DNA from: Castor canadensis
Taxonomy: Eukaryota > Chordata > Mammalia > Rodentia > Castoridae
NCBI RefSeq assembly: GCF_047511655.1
Contig: NC_133405.1
Span: 90,617,046-90,681,045 of the forward strand
Length of the DNA: 64,000 nt
Direction: 5' to 3'
In this document: positions 34,672 to 45,749 of the stretch, piece after piece
How positions within the stretch are numbered: position 1 is the stretch's first letter
Layout of the letters: every line of letters starts with the position of its first letter
Translations under genes and position numbers: made by a program
Notes under the pieces: generated by a model
What the model saw: the letters and a program-made list of their open reading frames with translations, nothing else
What the model was told of the DNA's origin: nothing
Databases searched by the model: none

Positions 34672-34800
34672 TGTGTGTCAGTAAGAGACCTCAATGATCA
34701 GGGAAAGTGAGCATGGGTAATTATAATGTGGAACAAAACTAGTAGGAAGTGCTCTGTACACATGTGTGTTCCCAGAGTCTGAGGGGGAATTTGTGTGGGA
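34672..34800 (+). repeat. Unclassified dispersed repeat, copy A
   Basis: Shares a block with 45750-45880: ATGTGGAACAAAACTAGTAG followed by CTGTACA and CCCAGAGTCTG (TTTCTAGAGTCTG in the other copy). The family was not recognised; an LTR or lineage-specific repeat is possible. Confidence 0.5.
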
Positions 34801-34849
34801 GTGTCTGTATGTCTTCATCTGTTAGATGTAGAGATGTGCGACTTTCTAA

Positions 34850-35960
34850 ATAGGACTGCAATAGCTCAGGAAATAAGAAGAAGAACTGACAACTGGAATT
34901 GCACCAAATTTAAAAGCTTCTGGGGGGCAAAGGAAACAATTACCAGAATGTAGAGATAGCCTACAGAATGGGAAAAAGAATCCTTGCTAGCTATTTATCT
35001 GATGAGGGATTCATATCCAGAATATATAAAGTACTCAGAAAATTAAACACTGGAAGAACAAATAATCCAATCAATTAATGAGGAGATGAAATGTACAGAC
35101 AGTTCTCAAAAGAAGAAGTACAAATAGCCAATAAATTCCTGAAGAAATGTTCAACATCCTTAGAAAATGCAAATATAAATGCCATTGAGATTCTGTCTCA
35201 CCCCAGTCAGAATGGCTATCATCAAGCAAACAAACAACAACAAATACTGGCTAGGATGCGGTGAGAAAGGAACGCTGTGCCCTGTTGGTGGGAATGTAAC
35301 ATAGTGCAACCGCTATGGAAATCAGCATGGAAGTTCCTCAAAAAAATAAAAATGGAGCTACTGCATGGAACCTGCTATTCCTGGGTTTATACCCAAAGGA
35401 GTCAAAGTCAGCATACAATAGAGATACGTGCACACCCATGTTTATTGCAACACTCTTCACAGTAGCCAAGTTATTATCAGCCTGTGTGCCCATCAACAGA
35501 TAAATGGATAATCATGGTATATATATAAAAATAATAATTCAGCCATAAAGAAGAATGAAACTATGCCATTTACAGGAAAATGGATGGAACTGGAGATCAC
35601 AGCCAAATAACATCCTTAGATGTTATTAGAAATAAGCCAGACTCAGAAAGACAAATATCTCATGCTTTCTCTCAGATGTGGAAGCTAGAGTTGAAAAACA
35701 AACAAGACAGAAACCTTACAGCAGGAATGTGTGTGTGTGTGTGGGGGGGGGGTGGGTGGGTGGGTGGGTGGGAGGAGGGGGTGGAGACCAACAGGAGCGG
35801 GGTAGGACAAGAGAGGGTAATGGGCAGTTGAATATCATCAAAATATTTTGTATGCATGTAGGAAAATGCCATAATAGAAACCATTATTTTGTGGAATCTA
35901 TAAGAGATATGAGAATACGTGGACAGACTTCATTGTTAAGTAGAAAAGAAATTGTTGCAG
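34850..35960 (+). mobile_element. L1, 3' third of ORF2 and 3' UTR
   Basis: Plus-strand ORF2 end: ACTGGAATTGCACCAAATTT, then GGAATGTAACATAGTGCAAC and the Cys-rich tail coding for PCWWECNIVQPLWKSAWKFL at about 35277. The 3' UTR includes a G-run tract and ends near TATTTTGTATGCATGTAGGA. It is 5'-truncated, frames are broken, and it is older than the L1 at 24914. Confidence 0.75.
35729..35782 (+). other. TG run and GGGT repeat, probable G-quadruplex
   Basis: A (TG)n stretch runs into nine G, then five GGGT-type units and further G-runs. Four or more G3 runs with one-base spacers is the strongest form of the quadruplex consensus. It sits in the 3' UTR of the L1 at 34850. Confidence 0.8.
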
Positions 35961-35964
35961 TGAA

Positions 35965-36090
35965 GTAAATTAATGGAGGGCTCTTTCTCCTTTGCAGAAG
36001 AAGAAAGGTGTCAGTTCTCAAGATAGAGAAGAAAAACTATGAACAGGGATTAACTCAATGTGGAGTCTCCCCAGAAGGCCTTTCCTGTTT
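35965..36090 (-). repeat. Unclassified dispersed repeat, copy B
   Basis: Its reverse complement aligns with 45910-46010: a GGGGAGA(T/C)TCC start, GAGTTA, TTTTTCTTCTCT, GAGAACT and a GCAGAAGAGAAAG-like stretch. It is the second half of the repeat seen whole at 45750-46070. Confidence 0.45.
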
Positions 36091-36099
36091 TGAGCATTG

Positions 36100-38190
36100 T
36101 TTGAGGCTACAAACCCCAAAATAGGCAAGTCCAGCTACATCTAACGAAAAAGTTTCTACATAGCAAAGGATACAACTGACAGTGAAAAGACAACCTATGT
36201 AATGGGAGGAAATATTTGTAATCCATATATCTGATAAGGGGTTATAGAGCATAATATCTGACACCTTCAGAAAACATATTCTTTGTGAGTACATACATAT
36301 TGTGGACCATAAGACATGCCTCAATAAATGTTAGAGGACTGAAATTGTTCTGATTATATTCACTTATCAGATCATTATTAAATGACCTACCTATAATAAA
36401 AATATATAAAAATATCTATTTGGAAATTAAGCAACGTACTTCTAAATAACCAATGGATTCAAGAAGAAAGCATGAGGAATTTATGAAATATTTTAAGGGG
36501 AACTAAAATCAAAGGTGTGGGGTAGGTCTCAAAGCAATGATCTTATGATTTAAGACTCTCAAGAAAAAAAAACAGAAATTTTTGTACAAAGTCACTAAAG
36601 GGAAGAAATGAAAAAAAAACAAACGCTAGAAATCATCAAAAAAAAAAACGGAAAAAAATGGAGAAAGTCAGCCATTTCAAAAGATCATCTTCTAAAAATA
36701 GTAATGTTTATATAACCCTAGCCAGCTAGAATAAAAGCAAAAGAGATGAGACTCAAAATACCAAAATAAGGAATACAAAAGAGGAAATGACTATAGACCA
36801 TCTGTCTTTTAAAAGAAAGCAAAAGGATACCATAAAAACTTCATAGTAACAATTTGGAAAACATAGATCAAATGAACAAAATTCCTTGAAAATTGCAATT
36901 TACCAAACTGACACATGAAAAGATAGAATATGTAAATTGTCCCATAGGGAATTATTAATTAAATCCTTCCTATAAGTCATACTCCACCCAGATTAGCTTC
37001 ATTCGTATATTCTCTTGAATATTTAAGGAGGAAATAATGCTAGTTCTACACAAATTCTTTCAGAAAATTGAATGGAACTGAAAAGTTCCCAAGTCATTCT
37101 ACATGACTGGCATCAACCAGACAAAATAGGAGGTTTCTTAAACATTTCCAAATCAAGTCGTGTGATGGATCTCATCAACAGAACAAAGACAAAGATAGTA
37201 TGACCATCTCAATGGATACAGAAAAGCTTTTGAAATAATTTGACCTACATACATGATTTAACATAACTTTAGCAACTTCCCCAACCTTTTAAGGGACAGA
37301 TATTAAAAACCTTTGTGTATCAGGTGTGGTAGTAACATTCCCACAATCCCAGTACTCTGAAGGTTGAGGCAGGAGGATGACAAGTTCAAGGCCATCCCAG
37401 GCAACAGAACAAAAACCTTGTCTCAGAAAAACCAAAGGAATAAAAAAATTAAAAATTAAAGCCTATGTGTAACATTATACTCGGTGGCAAAGCCTACATG
37501 CTTAACCCCATAAGATCCTAGTCAAAGGAATAAGGCAAGAAAAAGTAAAATAAAAATCAAAAGATTGGAAAATAAGTAAAATTATGATTAGTGAGAGAAT
37601 AAATGATTTTGTTCAGACAAATCATGTTCAGTCTACAACAAATTGTTCCAAATAGCAAGCAAGTTTAACAAAGTTGAAGAGTAAAGGGTCAATAAATGTA
37701 ACAACCATGTTTCTGTATATGAATAACTAACACTTGGGGAAATTTTTGAAATCTCATTTATAATAGCATAAAAATCATATGGTGAATAATAAATCCAGTA
37801 TGTGTATGAAATTTCTACAGCCCAACTATAAAATGTCACTAAGAGAAAATTTAAAAGACCTAATAAATGCAGTGGTGCCACATTCTTGGATTGAAAGGCT
37901 CAATATTTTTGTGACACTTATCCCTAGTCCAATAATTGTGACTTCTATCAAAATTGCAGTGACCTTTTTAAAGAAATTGACAAAGTGCTTCTGAAATTTA
38001 CAAAGAGAAGCAAAAGATCTAGAGTCAAAATATTCTTTTAAAAGACCAATTACATTAATCTACTTCAGGACTTGCTATGAAATTATAGTAATAAAGACAA
38101 TGTGAGATTGACATAAAGACAATTAGAGAAATGAAAAATAACAGATCCTAGAAATATTATATTATATTATATATATTATATATTATATAT
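36100..38190 (+). mobile_element. Old L1 debris
   Basis: Strongly decayed plus-strand L1 ORF2 sequence: AGTTTCTACATAGCAAAGGA near 36155, the endonuclease to reverse-transcriptase junction from 36340, and the mid reverse-transcriptase stretch near 37180 (AATGGATACAGAAAAGCTTT). A B1 SINE sits at 37319-37440. No usable frame. Confidence 0.6.
37319..37440 (+). mobile_element. B1-type SINE
   Basis: ATCAGGTGTGGTAGTAACAT, then ACAATCCCAGTACTCTGAAG and GTTGAGGCAGGAGGATGACA with an A-rich tail: a 7SL-derived element, diverged. Confidence 0.8.
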
Positions 38191-38191
38191 A

Positions 38192-38255
38192 TTGTGTTGA
38201 GCATGTACATTATAATATATATTATATTATATTATAATGTACATGCTCAACACAA
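38192..38255. repeat. AT-rich perfect palindrome (28-bp arms, 8-nt loop)
   Basis: Arms 38192-38219 and 38228-38255 are exact reverse complements, built on TTGAGCATGTACATTATAAT. The sequence could extrude as a cruciform. It lies at the junction between old L1 debris and a younger L1, preceded by a run of TATAT repeats. Confidence 0.9.
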
Positions 38256-38348
38256 CTCTCATCAAAATAACAATGCCATTTATTATATTATATTATATTA
38301 TAATGTACATGCTCAACACAACTCTCATCAAAATAACAATGGCATTTA
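38217..38348 (+). repeat. 66-bp tandem duplication
   Basis: The right arm of the palindrome and the following L1 bases (ACTCTCATCAAAATAACAAT) recur exactly 66 bases later. The two units differ by one base (CCATT versus GCATT near their ends). A duplication next to a palindrome fits replication slippage. Confidence 0.85.
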
Positions 38349-40242
38349 TCACAGAGATGGAAAAAATCAACACTACAGCTCATTTGGAGGCACAAAAGAT
38401 GACGAATAGCCAAGGCAATACTGAGCAAAAAGAGCAACTCTGGAGGTACCACAATACCCATCTACAAACTATACTACAGAGTCATAGCAATAAAAGCAGC
38501 ATGGTACTGGCACAAAAATAGACATGAAGACCAGTGGAACAGAATGGAAGACCCAGATATGAATCCACGTGGCTACACCCACCTGATTTTTACAAAGGCG
38601 CCAAAAATATACCATGGAGAAAAGACAGCCTCTTTAACAAATGCTGCTGGGAAAACTGGATATCTGTCTCCATAAAACTGAAACTAGATCCACAGGTTTC
38701 ACCCTGTACCATTATCAGTTCAAAGTGGATTAAGGACCTTAATATAAGACCTGAATCTTTAAAGGTAGTGCAGGAAAGAGCAGGGAATACACTAGAATTA
38801 ATAGGCATAGGCAATGACTTCCTCAATAGAATTTAAATGGCTCAGCAACGAAGGGAACGGACTGAGAAATCGGTCTATGAGAAATTAAAAAGGTTCTGCC
38901 CAACAAAAGAAACGGTCTCTAAATTGAAGAGGCTGCCCACAGAGTGAGGGAAACATCATTGGCAGCTGTACATCTGACAAGAGTTTGAAAACCAGAATAT
39001 ACAGGAAGCTCAAAAAAGTAAACTCCCCAAAATTCAATGATCCAATGAAGAAATGGGCAAAAGAACCGAACAGAACTCTCTTAAAGGAAGACGACGTCCA
39101 AATGGCTAAAAAACATATGAAGGAATGCTCAACATCCCTGGCCATAAAGGAAATGCAAATTAAATCCATGTTAAGATTCCACCTCACTCCTGTTAGAATG
39201 GCTACCATTAAGAACACAAACAATCACAAACGTTGGCAAGGATGTGGAGAAAACGGAACCCTCATACACTGCTGGTCTGAATGCAAATTAGCAAACCACT
39301 ATGGAAAACAGTATGGAGGCTCGTCAAAGAACTAAAAATAAAACTGCCATATGAGCTAGCCTAGGGATACACCCAAAGGAATGTAAGTCAGGTTACAATA
39401 AAGGCACCTGCACACCCATGTTTGTTGCAGCATTATTCACAATACCTAAGCTATGCAAACAGGCAAGATGCCCCACAACTGATGAATGGATTAAGAAAAC
39501 ATGGTATTTATATACATTGGAATTTTATTCAGCCATAAGGAAGAATGAAATTTTGTTATTTGAAGGTAAATGGATGGAACTGTAAAGCATCATCTTAAGT
39601 GAAGTTAGCCAGGTTCAGAAAGCCAAAGGCTGCCTGCTTTCTCTCTTCTGTGGAATATAGACTCAATACAAATACAAGCAGTATTATGAAAAACAGTATT
39701 ATGAAAAACTCTAAGAGGTGGTCACATACGAGAGAGGGAGGGTAAAAGAAGGAAGTTAATAAGGGGAATATGGTTGATGTACTTCCTATACAAGAATGAA
39801 TATAGAATTTTTAATCCCATTGAAATCACCATAAGAAGGGGAGTAAGGTAGAAAGGGGAAAATATGGGGGATGAACCAATTCGGGTTATAATACATATAT
39901 ACAAGGAAATGTCACAATGAAACACCCTGTATAGCTATCTTAAACAAAATATCATTTTTTTAAACAAAACAGAGAACAGGAAGGCAAAACATGTCTTGGT
40001 TGGGGTTAGGTGCCAGTGGGCAGAGGGAAGATATAAGGAAAGGGTGAAGGAGGGTGGATGTGGTGGAAATATTATGTACACATGCATGTAAATGGAACAA
40101 TGAGACCTGTTGAAACTATTCCAGGAATGGGGGAGGGAGGATAAAGGAGAATGATGGAGGGGATGAATTCAAGTATGATATATTATATGCACTTTTGTAA
40201 ATGTCACAATGTACCCCCAGTTACAACGATTAAAAAAAAAAA
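38256..40242 (+). mobile_element. L1, 3' third of ORF2 and 3' UTR
   Basis: Plus-strand ORF2 from ACTCTCATCAAAATAACAAT on: it codes AWYWHKNR-like and [11 protein letters not shown] segments, [10 protein letters not shown] at about 38620 and the Cys-rich end near 39240. The 3' UTR ends in GTCACAATGTACCCCCAGTT and an A-run (about 40229-40242). This 3' end differs from the family at 24914, so it is a separate, probably older L1 lineage. It is 5'-truncated with broken frames. Confidence 0.8.
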
Positions 40243-40849
40243 TCTCACTCTAGACTTTTGGCCCAAACTCTAAATAAATTCATTTTCCCATTTGTCTCTT
40301 AAAAATGCATGTAAACATCATTAACTGGATATTCATTAAATATCTCCTCAGGAAAACAAAAAGAAAATGGGTTGAAGTAATACCCCAAATGAGGAATAAT
40401 TTGTTTCCAAAATCCAAACAGGCCCAAGATATTGCGACTTTCTCTTGGGCTGTTAGGGGCTCCCATAGGCAATAATTGATCCTTTACTGCACCCCTAGAA
40501 ATTTCATTGATGTAGAAAGCCACTGAGTTTTAGTGATAGTTCTTTTCCACTTTCTCATGTGAAAACCTCTTCCAAATGTATCTAAAATAGTTGCTAGTTC
40601 AGGCTCACTGGGTCCAATCAACATGATGACATCAACCTAATGGGCCAGTGAAATATCTTGTGGAAGGGAAAGGCTGTCAAGATCCGTGCAAACTATACTG
40701 TGACAGTGGGCTCAGGGAGGTGATATGGCCCTGAAACAGGGGAGTGAGATTGTATTGCTGACCTTGACAGCTGGAAGCAAACTATTCCTGGGGGTTCTTG
40801 TGGACAAGTATGAAGAAAAAAGCACTTTCCACATCAATAGCTGAAAATC

Positions 40850-41067
40850 GCTGAGTGCCAGTGGCTCACGCCTATAATCCTAGGTGCTCAGGAGGCAGAG
40901 ATCAGGAGGATCGCAGTTCGAAGCCAGCCCAGGCAAATAGTTTGCAAGGCCCTATCTCGAAAAAACACCTTCACAAAAAAAAGGGCTGGTGGAATGGCTT
41001 TAAGGTGTAGCCCCTGAGTTAAAACTCCAGTACTGCAAAAACAAACAAGCAAACAAAAAAAGAATCC
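40850..41067 (+). mobile_element. B1-ID composite SINE inside the ERV fossil
   Basis: GCTGAGTGCCAGTGGCTCAC, then CCTATAATCCTAGGTGCTCA (B1 part), then GGGCTGGTGGAATGGC and CCCTGAGTTAAAACTCCAGT (ID part) and an A-rich tail. It is flanked by CTGAAAATC at 40841-40849 and 41068-41076, a target-site duplication. Confidence 0.87.
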
Positions 41068-41289
41068 CTGAAAATCAGGTGGAAAGAGGTGTGCTAATTT
41101 GCTCAAACAATGAAATCACGTCACATCACTTGGTCAAACAGAATAATCCAACTTTCATTCTGCAAATTCCACATGTTTTCTGCAAAGGCCAAATAGGAGA
41201 TTTGAATGGGGACATGGTGGAAATCACAGCCTTTGTATTTTTCAAGTTCTTGATGGGGACCCTAATCATTGCAATCCCCCAGCAATGTA

Positions 41290-41505
41290 GTATTGTTTTT
41301 TAAAATTATTATTGTTGTCCTGGGTCAGGGTACATTGTGGCATTTACAAAAGTTCTTACAATGTATCAAATATATCATACTTGAACTCAACCATTCTCTT
41401 TTATCTTCCCCCTCCATTCCTGGAATATTTTTAATTAGTATTACCACTACGGACAACAGTATGGAAATTCCTCAGAAAACTAAAAATAGAACTATCATAT
41501 GATTC
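41290..41505. mobile_element. L1 3' end (minus) and small L1 piece (plus) inside the ERV fossil
   Basis: 41297-41430 is the reverse complement of the 3' UTR end at 40130-40228 (GGTACATTGTGGCATTTACA, then ATATATCATACTTGAACTCA), so it is a 5'-truncated antisense L1 of that older lineage. 41435-41505 is a plus-strand ORF2 crumb (ACAGTATGGAAATTCCTCAG). Confidence 0.7.
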
Positions 41506-42459
41506 AGCCTACTTTCTGAGTGACTCCAAAATCTGTGAGTTTGGAGTGGAGCCCAGAATGAGAGAAGGCTCTGCAACAAGATCAAGCTGCCGTGCAGGCT
41601 GTTCTGTCTCTTGGGTCATACGATCCTTCATATTCACCGTGGTTATGGTGTCAGTGGTAGATTAATAAGCTATTTGGAGCATGTGGCAGATTTCTTTAGG
41701 TGAATCACATACGGGCCTTCAGGATTTAGGAGCAAGGCCCTGTCATCATCCACAGATAACCTCTCCTTTTCAAACAAATAGCTCTTGGTCTATTATTGAG
41801 CATTAGTAGAAACTGAATGTTTGACCATGGACCATTGAGTTACCATGCACTCTGAGCTGCCCATTATCAACTGGATGTTATCTGAGCCACCAAGCAAAAT
41901 TTTTCTTCCTCTTCCTGCAACTTTATGCTCTGCTGGCCTAGAGGTCTTAGTTCCAGAAGACATATCAATGCTTCTACCAGAAGACATAATGATTCCATGG
42001 AAATGAAAGTTAAGAATCTCACCCAGCCATTTTGAGTTTCTTGTGCCTCTGAATCAAGAGGCCAAGAAGAGAGTTTCAGTGTTGCCCAGGGTTATTTATC
42101 CAGACTGCCAAGGGGAAATTGGACTACTGCTCCACAATGAGGATAAGGAAGAGTTTTCTGAAATCCCATATCATCCCTTAGGATGTGTCTTAGTACTACC
42201 ATGCCCTGTGATTAAGGTCAATGGAAAACTACAAGCCAATTCAGATAAGACTATGAATGACCCAGACACTTCAGAAATGAAGATTTGAGTCACCCCACCA
42301 TATAGAGAAACACAACCAGCTGAGGGATTTGCTGAGGGCAAAGGGAATACAGAAAGGGCAATAGAAGGTAGTTATAAATACCAGCTATGACAACATGACC
42401 AGTTACAGAAATGAGGACAGTAATTGTCATGGGTCTTTCCTCTGTATTTTGTTATGAAT

Positions 42460-42520
42460 GTTGTTATGTATGTATGTACGTATGTATGTATGTTTGTATA
42501 TATACATATACACACATAAA
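42460..42520. repeat. (TATG)n microsatellite
   Basis: Tetranucleotide TATG/GTAT run passing into TATA and CACA dinucleotides. Confidence 0.9.
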
Positions 42521-43261
42521 GTGAATATCTTCATTTTCTGTTCTCTTTTAGTCTCTTTGTAATATTCGGTGTATTGACTTTATGTCAGTATTTAAGTATG
42601 AATTTCTACTAGGCAGTGTTTAAGCTGAGGATATCCGGAGAAGAGTAAACACCACACAAGGACTTTAGCATCTCTTCTGGTGCAGGGATTTGTACATTTT
42701 CCATTGAGGTTAGGATACTTGTATCATTGTTATTGTACTTATTTGGAGATTAAGAATAATTTAAGGAGGTTCACATGCACAACAGGTTGATAAGGGGCAG
42801 ATTTGTGAGGGTTAATTTTATGTTTCTACTCAAATGGACTAGGGCATGCCAGATAGCTGGTAAAACATTATTTATAGGTGTGCCTCTGAGGGTGTTTCCA
42901 GAAGAGATCAGCATTAGATTGAATTGGTAGACTGAATAAAAAGGTTATCCTCAGCGATGTGTGTGTTCATCATCCAAACAGCTGAGGGCTTAAATAGAAC
43001 AAATAGGTAGAGGAACGGTAAAATTTTACTCTCTGACCTGGTACAGAGTGCCACTCAGACAACAGCACTCTTGGTTTTCAGGCATTTGGACCCAAACTGA
43101 ATTATACCATCAGCTTTTCTGGTTCTCCACCTTGCAGATGACAGATTGTGGAAATTCTTAGCTTCTATAATTGCCCGATCCATTCTTACAATCAATCAAC
43201 CAATCAATCAATCAATATGTGTTGATTCTATTTCTCTGGAAAAGTCTGACTAATACCTTCA

Positions 43262-44045
43262 AATCTTTCAGGTAAATACCCAGGAATAAGATTGTGGTTT
43301 CGTATAGAAATTCTACTTTTATTTACTTATTTTTTTTTTGGTGGTACTGGGGATAAACTCAGGGCCTTACGCTTGCTAGGCAGGTGCTCTACCACTTGAG
43401 CCACACCTCTAACCCATTGTGCTTTTGCTATTTTTGTACTTGTTTTGGGGATGGAGTCTCATGTTTTTGCCTGGGCTGGCCTGGACCTTGATGCTCCCCT
43501 AGCTGGGATGACAGGTGGATACCACCATGCCCAGCTATTGGTTGAGATGGGGTCTTGCCACCATTTTTCCTGGACTGGCATCAAACCCAAATCCTCCGGA
43601 TCTCCACCTCCCGAGAGGCTGGGATTATAGGCATGAGCCGCCACGTCCAACTCCTCTACTTCTAATTCCTTGAGGAATTGGCATACTGATGTCCATAGCA
43701 CCTTTGCCTAGTGGTTCCAATTTCTTCTGCATTCTTGTCAACACTTTGATCATGTTGATTCTAACAGATATGAAGTGATACCCCATTCTGGTTTTGACTT
43801 GAATTTCCATGGTGATTAGTAATGGTGAGCATCTTTTCATGTTGGCCATTTGTATGTCTTTTGTGGAGAACTTTCTATGCAAGTCTTTTTTCTACTGAGC
43901 TTTGTTTTCTGACTCATGTCTTATTTAGAAATTTCTTACTTACCTTCCCAAAATTTGGGCACTTTCTTTACTTTTGTTATTGATTTCTAGTTTAATTCAA
44001 TTATGATCTCAGGATTTGTGAGGTCATAGGTTATACTATAATTTC
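43262..44045 (-). mobile_element. Old L1, 3' end of ORF2, split by a SINE
   Basis: Minus-strand ORF2 end: AAATACCCAGGAATAAGATT, then (after the SINE at 43323-43654) TTCCTTGAGGAATTGGCATA and TGGTGAGCATCTTTTCATGT. The two sides are contiguous in L1 order. Diverged, no frame. Confidence 0.7.
43323..43654 (-). mobile_element. Composite SINE: B1-B1-ID, minus strand
   Basis: Read on the plus strand: a T-run, GGTGGTACTGGGGATAAACT and GCTTGCTAGGCAGGTGCTCT (ID part inverted), then two inverted B1 units ending GGCTGGGATTATAGGCATGA. It has the same three-part layout as 22476-22812. Near-matching flanks TCTACTTTTATT and TCTACTTCTAAT are likely its target-site duplication. Confidence 0.85.
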
Positions 44046-44590
44046 ATATATACAGAACTCCTAAAACCCTTGGAGTCTCTGAAATGATAAGCATTTTTAT
44101 ATGTCATGAGAAGATTAATGACTAGAGATTCCAGGAAAGCCTCAGGATGGGAACTGGTTTCCAGGAGAACCAACTTTGTGATTTGGATTTAATTTTTCAG
44201 CCCCATTCCCTGACCTCTGGAAAGAGGCAAGAGGCTGCAGATTGAGTTGATCATCAGTGGCCACTGATTTAATCACCCATGCCTATATAATGAAGCCTCC
44301 AAAAACCCCCAAGTGGACTGGATTCAGAGAGCCTCCAGGTATCTGAACATATGGAGTTGATAGTTGCGTAGCATATCCTGAGAGGGCACAAAAACTCCAT
44401 GCCCCTTCCTCCATACTTTGTCCTATATGTCCTATACATCTCTTCCATCTTACTGTTCATCAATATCACTTGTAATGTCATTTATGATAAACAAATAAAC
44501 ATAAGTAAATCAGTGAACACTTTCCTGAGTATTGTGAACTACTCTTGCAAATGATTGAAACCAAGGAAGAATGGAAACCTCTAATTAAGA
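44046..44590 (+). mobile_element. LTR-like fossil, family not assigned
   Basis: Contains GGGAACTGGTTTCCAGGAGA, then TATAATGAAGCCTCCAAAAA and GAGAGGGCACAAAAACTCCA, blocks I associate with an ancient mammalian ERV LTR. A TATAA-like box and an ATAAACAAATAAA signal lie in the expected order. No internal viral part is next to it, so it may be a solo LTR. Decayed, many breaks, old. Confidence 0.5.
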
Positions 44591-44610
44591 AGTACTTGGT
44601 CTGAATTTTC

Positions 44611-44692
44611 CTTCCTTCCATCCTTCCTTTCTTCCTTCCTTCCTTCCTTCCTTCCTTCCTTCCTTCCTTCCTTCCTTCCTTCCTTCCCTCCC
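44611..44692. repeat. (TTCC)n microsatellite
   Basis: About 20 tetranucleotide units with few interruptions, directly next to the SINE at 44700. Confidence 0.95.
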
Positions 44693-44696
44693 CCTG

Positions 44697-44890
44697 CCTA
44701 GTTTTTCTTTTGCCAGTACTGGGTATTGAGCCCAGGGCCACACAGTATAAAGCAAGTGCTCTATCACTGAGCTACGCCCCCAGACACTCCCTGTTTTGGA
44801 TTTGCCCAGGTGGGTCTCAAACTTGTGATCCTCCTGCTTCGACTTCCCCAGTAGCTGGGATTGCAAGTGTGTTCTACCACATCCAGCTTC
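44697..44890 (-). mobile_element. B1-ID composite SINE, minus strand
   Basis: TTGCCAGTACTGGGTATTGA, then AAGCAAGTGCTCTATCACTG (ID part inverted), then CTCAAACTTGTGATCCTCCT and AGTAGCTGGGATTGCAAGTG (B1 part inverted). Confidence 0.85.
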
Positions 44891-44894
44891 ATTT

Positions 44895-45545
44895 TCAATG
44901 TTCTACATTTCTTTGTGTACATGCAGGATTCTAAACTATGTCATTTTCCTTTGTAATGAAGATTTTCTTTTAACATTTTTACAAATAGTCTGCAGGCTGT
45001 TAGTTTTCATTTTTCTGAGAAAACCTTTAGTTCTTTTACCTTTGACGTATATCTTCATTTTTGCTAAAATTTTGGGACAAAAAGGATGATTGTTTCCTCT
45101 TGACCATTCAAATATGCCACTAAAGTCTGCTCTGGTTTGTATGATTTCTGACAAGAAGTATACTTTAATTATTACTATATTTTCTTTGTAAAAAAAATGT
45201 GCCATCCATTGACTATCTTCAAGACCATCTGGATTTTTCCTCTCATTCCCCTAAATTAGAAAATGATATGACTTGATATGGTTTTACCTTGCTATTTTCT
45301 GAACATTTTGGATCTGTGAGGGATTTTTGTCTGTCATTAAGTTTGGGAAATTCTGAGCTGTTATTTGTTGAAATGTATCCTATATCTCCTTTTTTTTTTC
45401 AGGATTCCAGCTGTGAATATCAATATTATCCAACAGATCTTAGGTTCTCTGTCCTATTTTTCTCTTTCCATTCTTTATTTTTCAGCATTTCAGTTTCAAA
45501 ATTCTCTTTTTGTCAGAAAGAGGACCATCAGATTACAGTTCACTT
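44895..45545 (-). mobile_element. Old L1 debris, ORF1 region
   Basis: AT-rich minus-strand sequence like the L1 ORF1 C-terminal and RRM region: TTTGGGAAATTCTGAGCTGT near 45341, then TATTTGTTGAAATGTATCC. Decayed; open frames here are chance. Confidence 0.5.
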
Positions 45546-45749
45546 TAATAGATTAACCTCTGAGGTGCAATTAATTACAGAATACTGCAGGGACAGCTAT
45601 GGGAAGAAGCAACATAAACACTTCAGCTCATCTTGAGTCATCTTTAGAATACGACCTGAACTTTAGGTTTAAATAGAATTGGACAGAGGGCAAAAGTATG
45701 TATAATAACTAAACAGTCCTGTTCAAAGTATGGTCTGGTTGGTTATTAC

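Larger units (their letters stand above)
40243..43257. mobile_element. ERV class III (ERVL-like) fossil with MLT2-like LTR
   Basis: An ancient, heavily broken proviral remnant. A reverse-transcriptase part lies on the minus strand (about 40243-41280; GLFGFWKQIIPHLG matches the class III pol family), and an RNase H to integrase-side part plus a dUTPase-like part (about 42043-42288, with YPDCQGEIGLLLHN) lies on the plus strand (41510 to about 42400). An MLT2-like LTR follows (about 42808-43257, GGGTTAATTTTATG to GACTAATACC). One part is therefore inverted relative to the other. It is interrupted by a SINE and L1 pieces. Many breaks, well over ten; age probably before the placental radiation, as for MLT2/ERVL elements generally. 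No env part was recognised, as usual for ERVL. Confidence 0.82.

Noticed and set aside
38158-38348. Possible CRISPR-like or satellite array from repeated blocks
   Set aside because: Only two direct units with AT repeats in a mammalian L1 context; explained by tandem duplication and a palindrome.
44478-44866. Lys/Glu/Gly/Arg-rich minus-strand frames
   Set aside because: Translation of the (TTCC)n microsatellite and the adjoining SINE.
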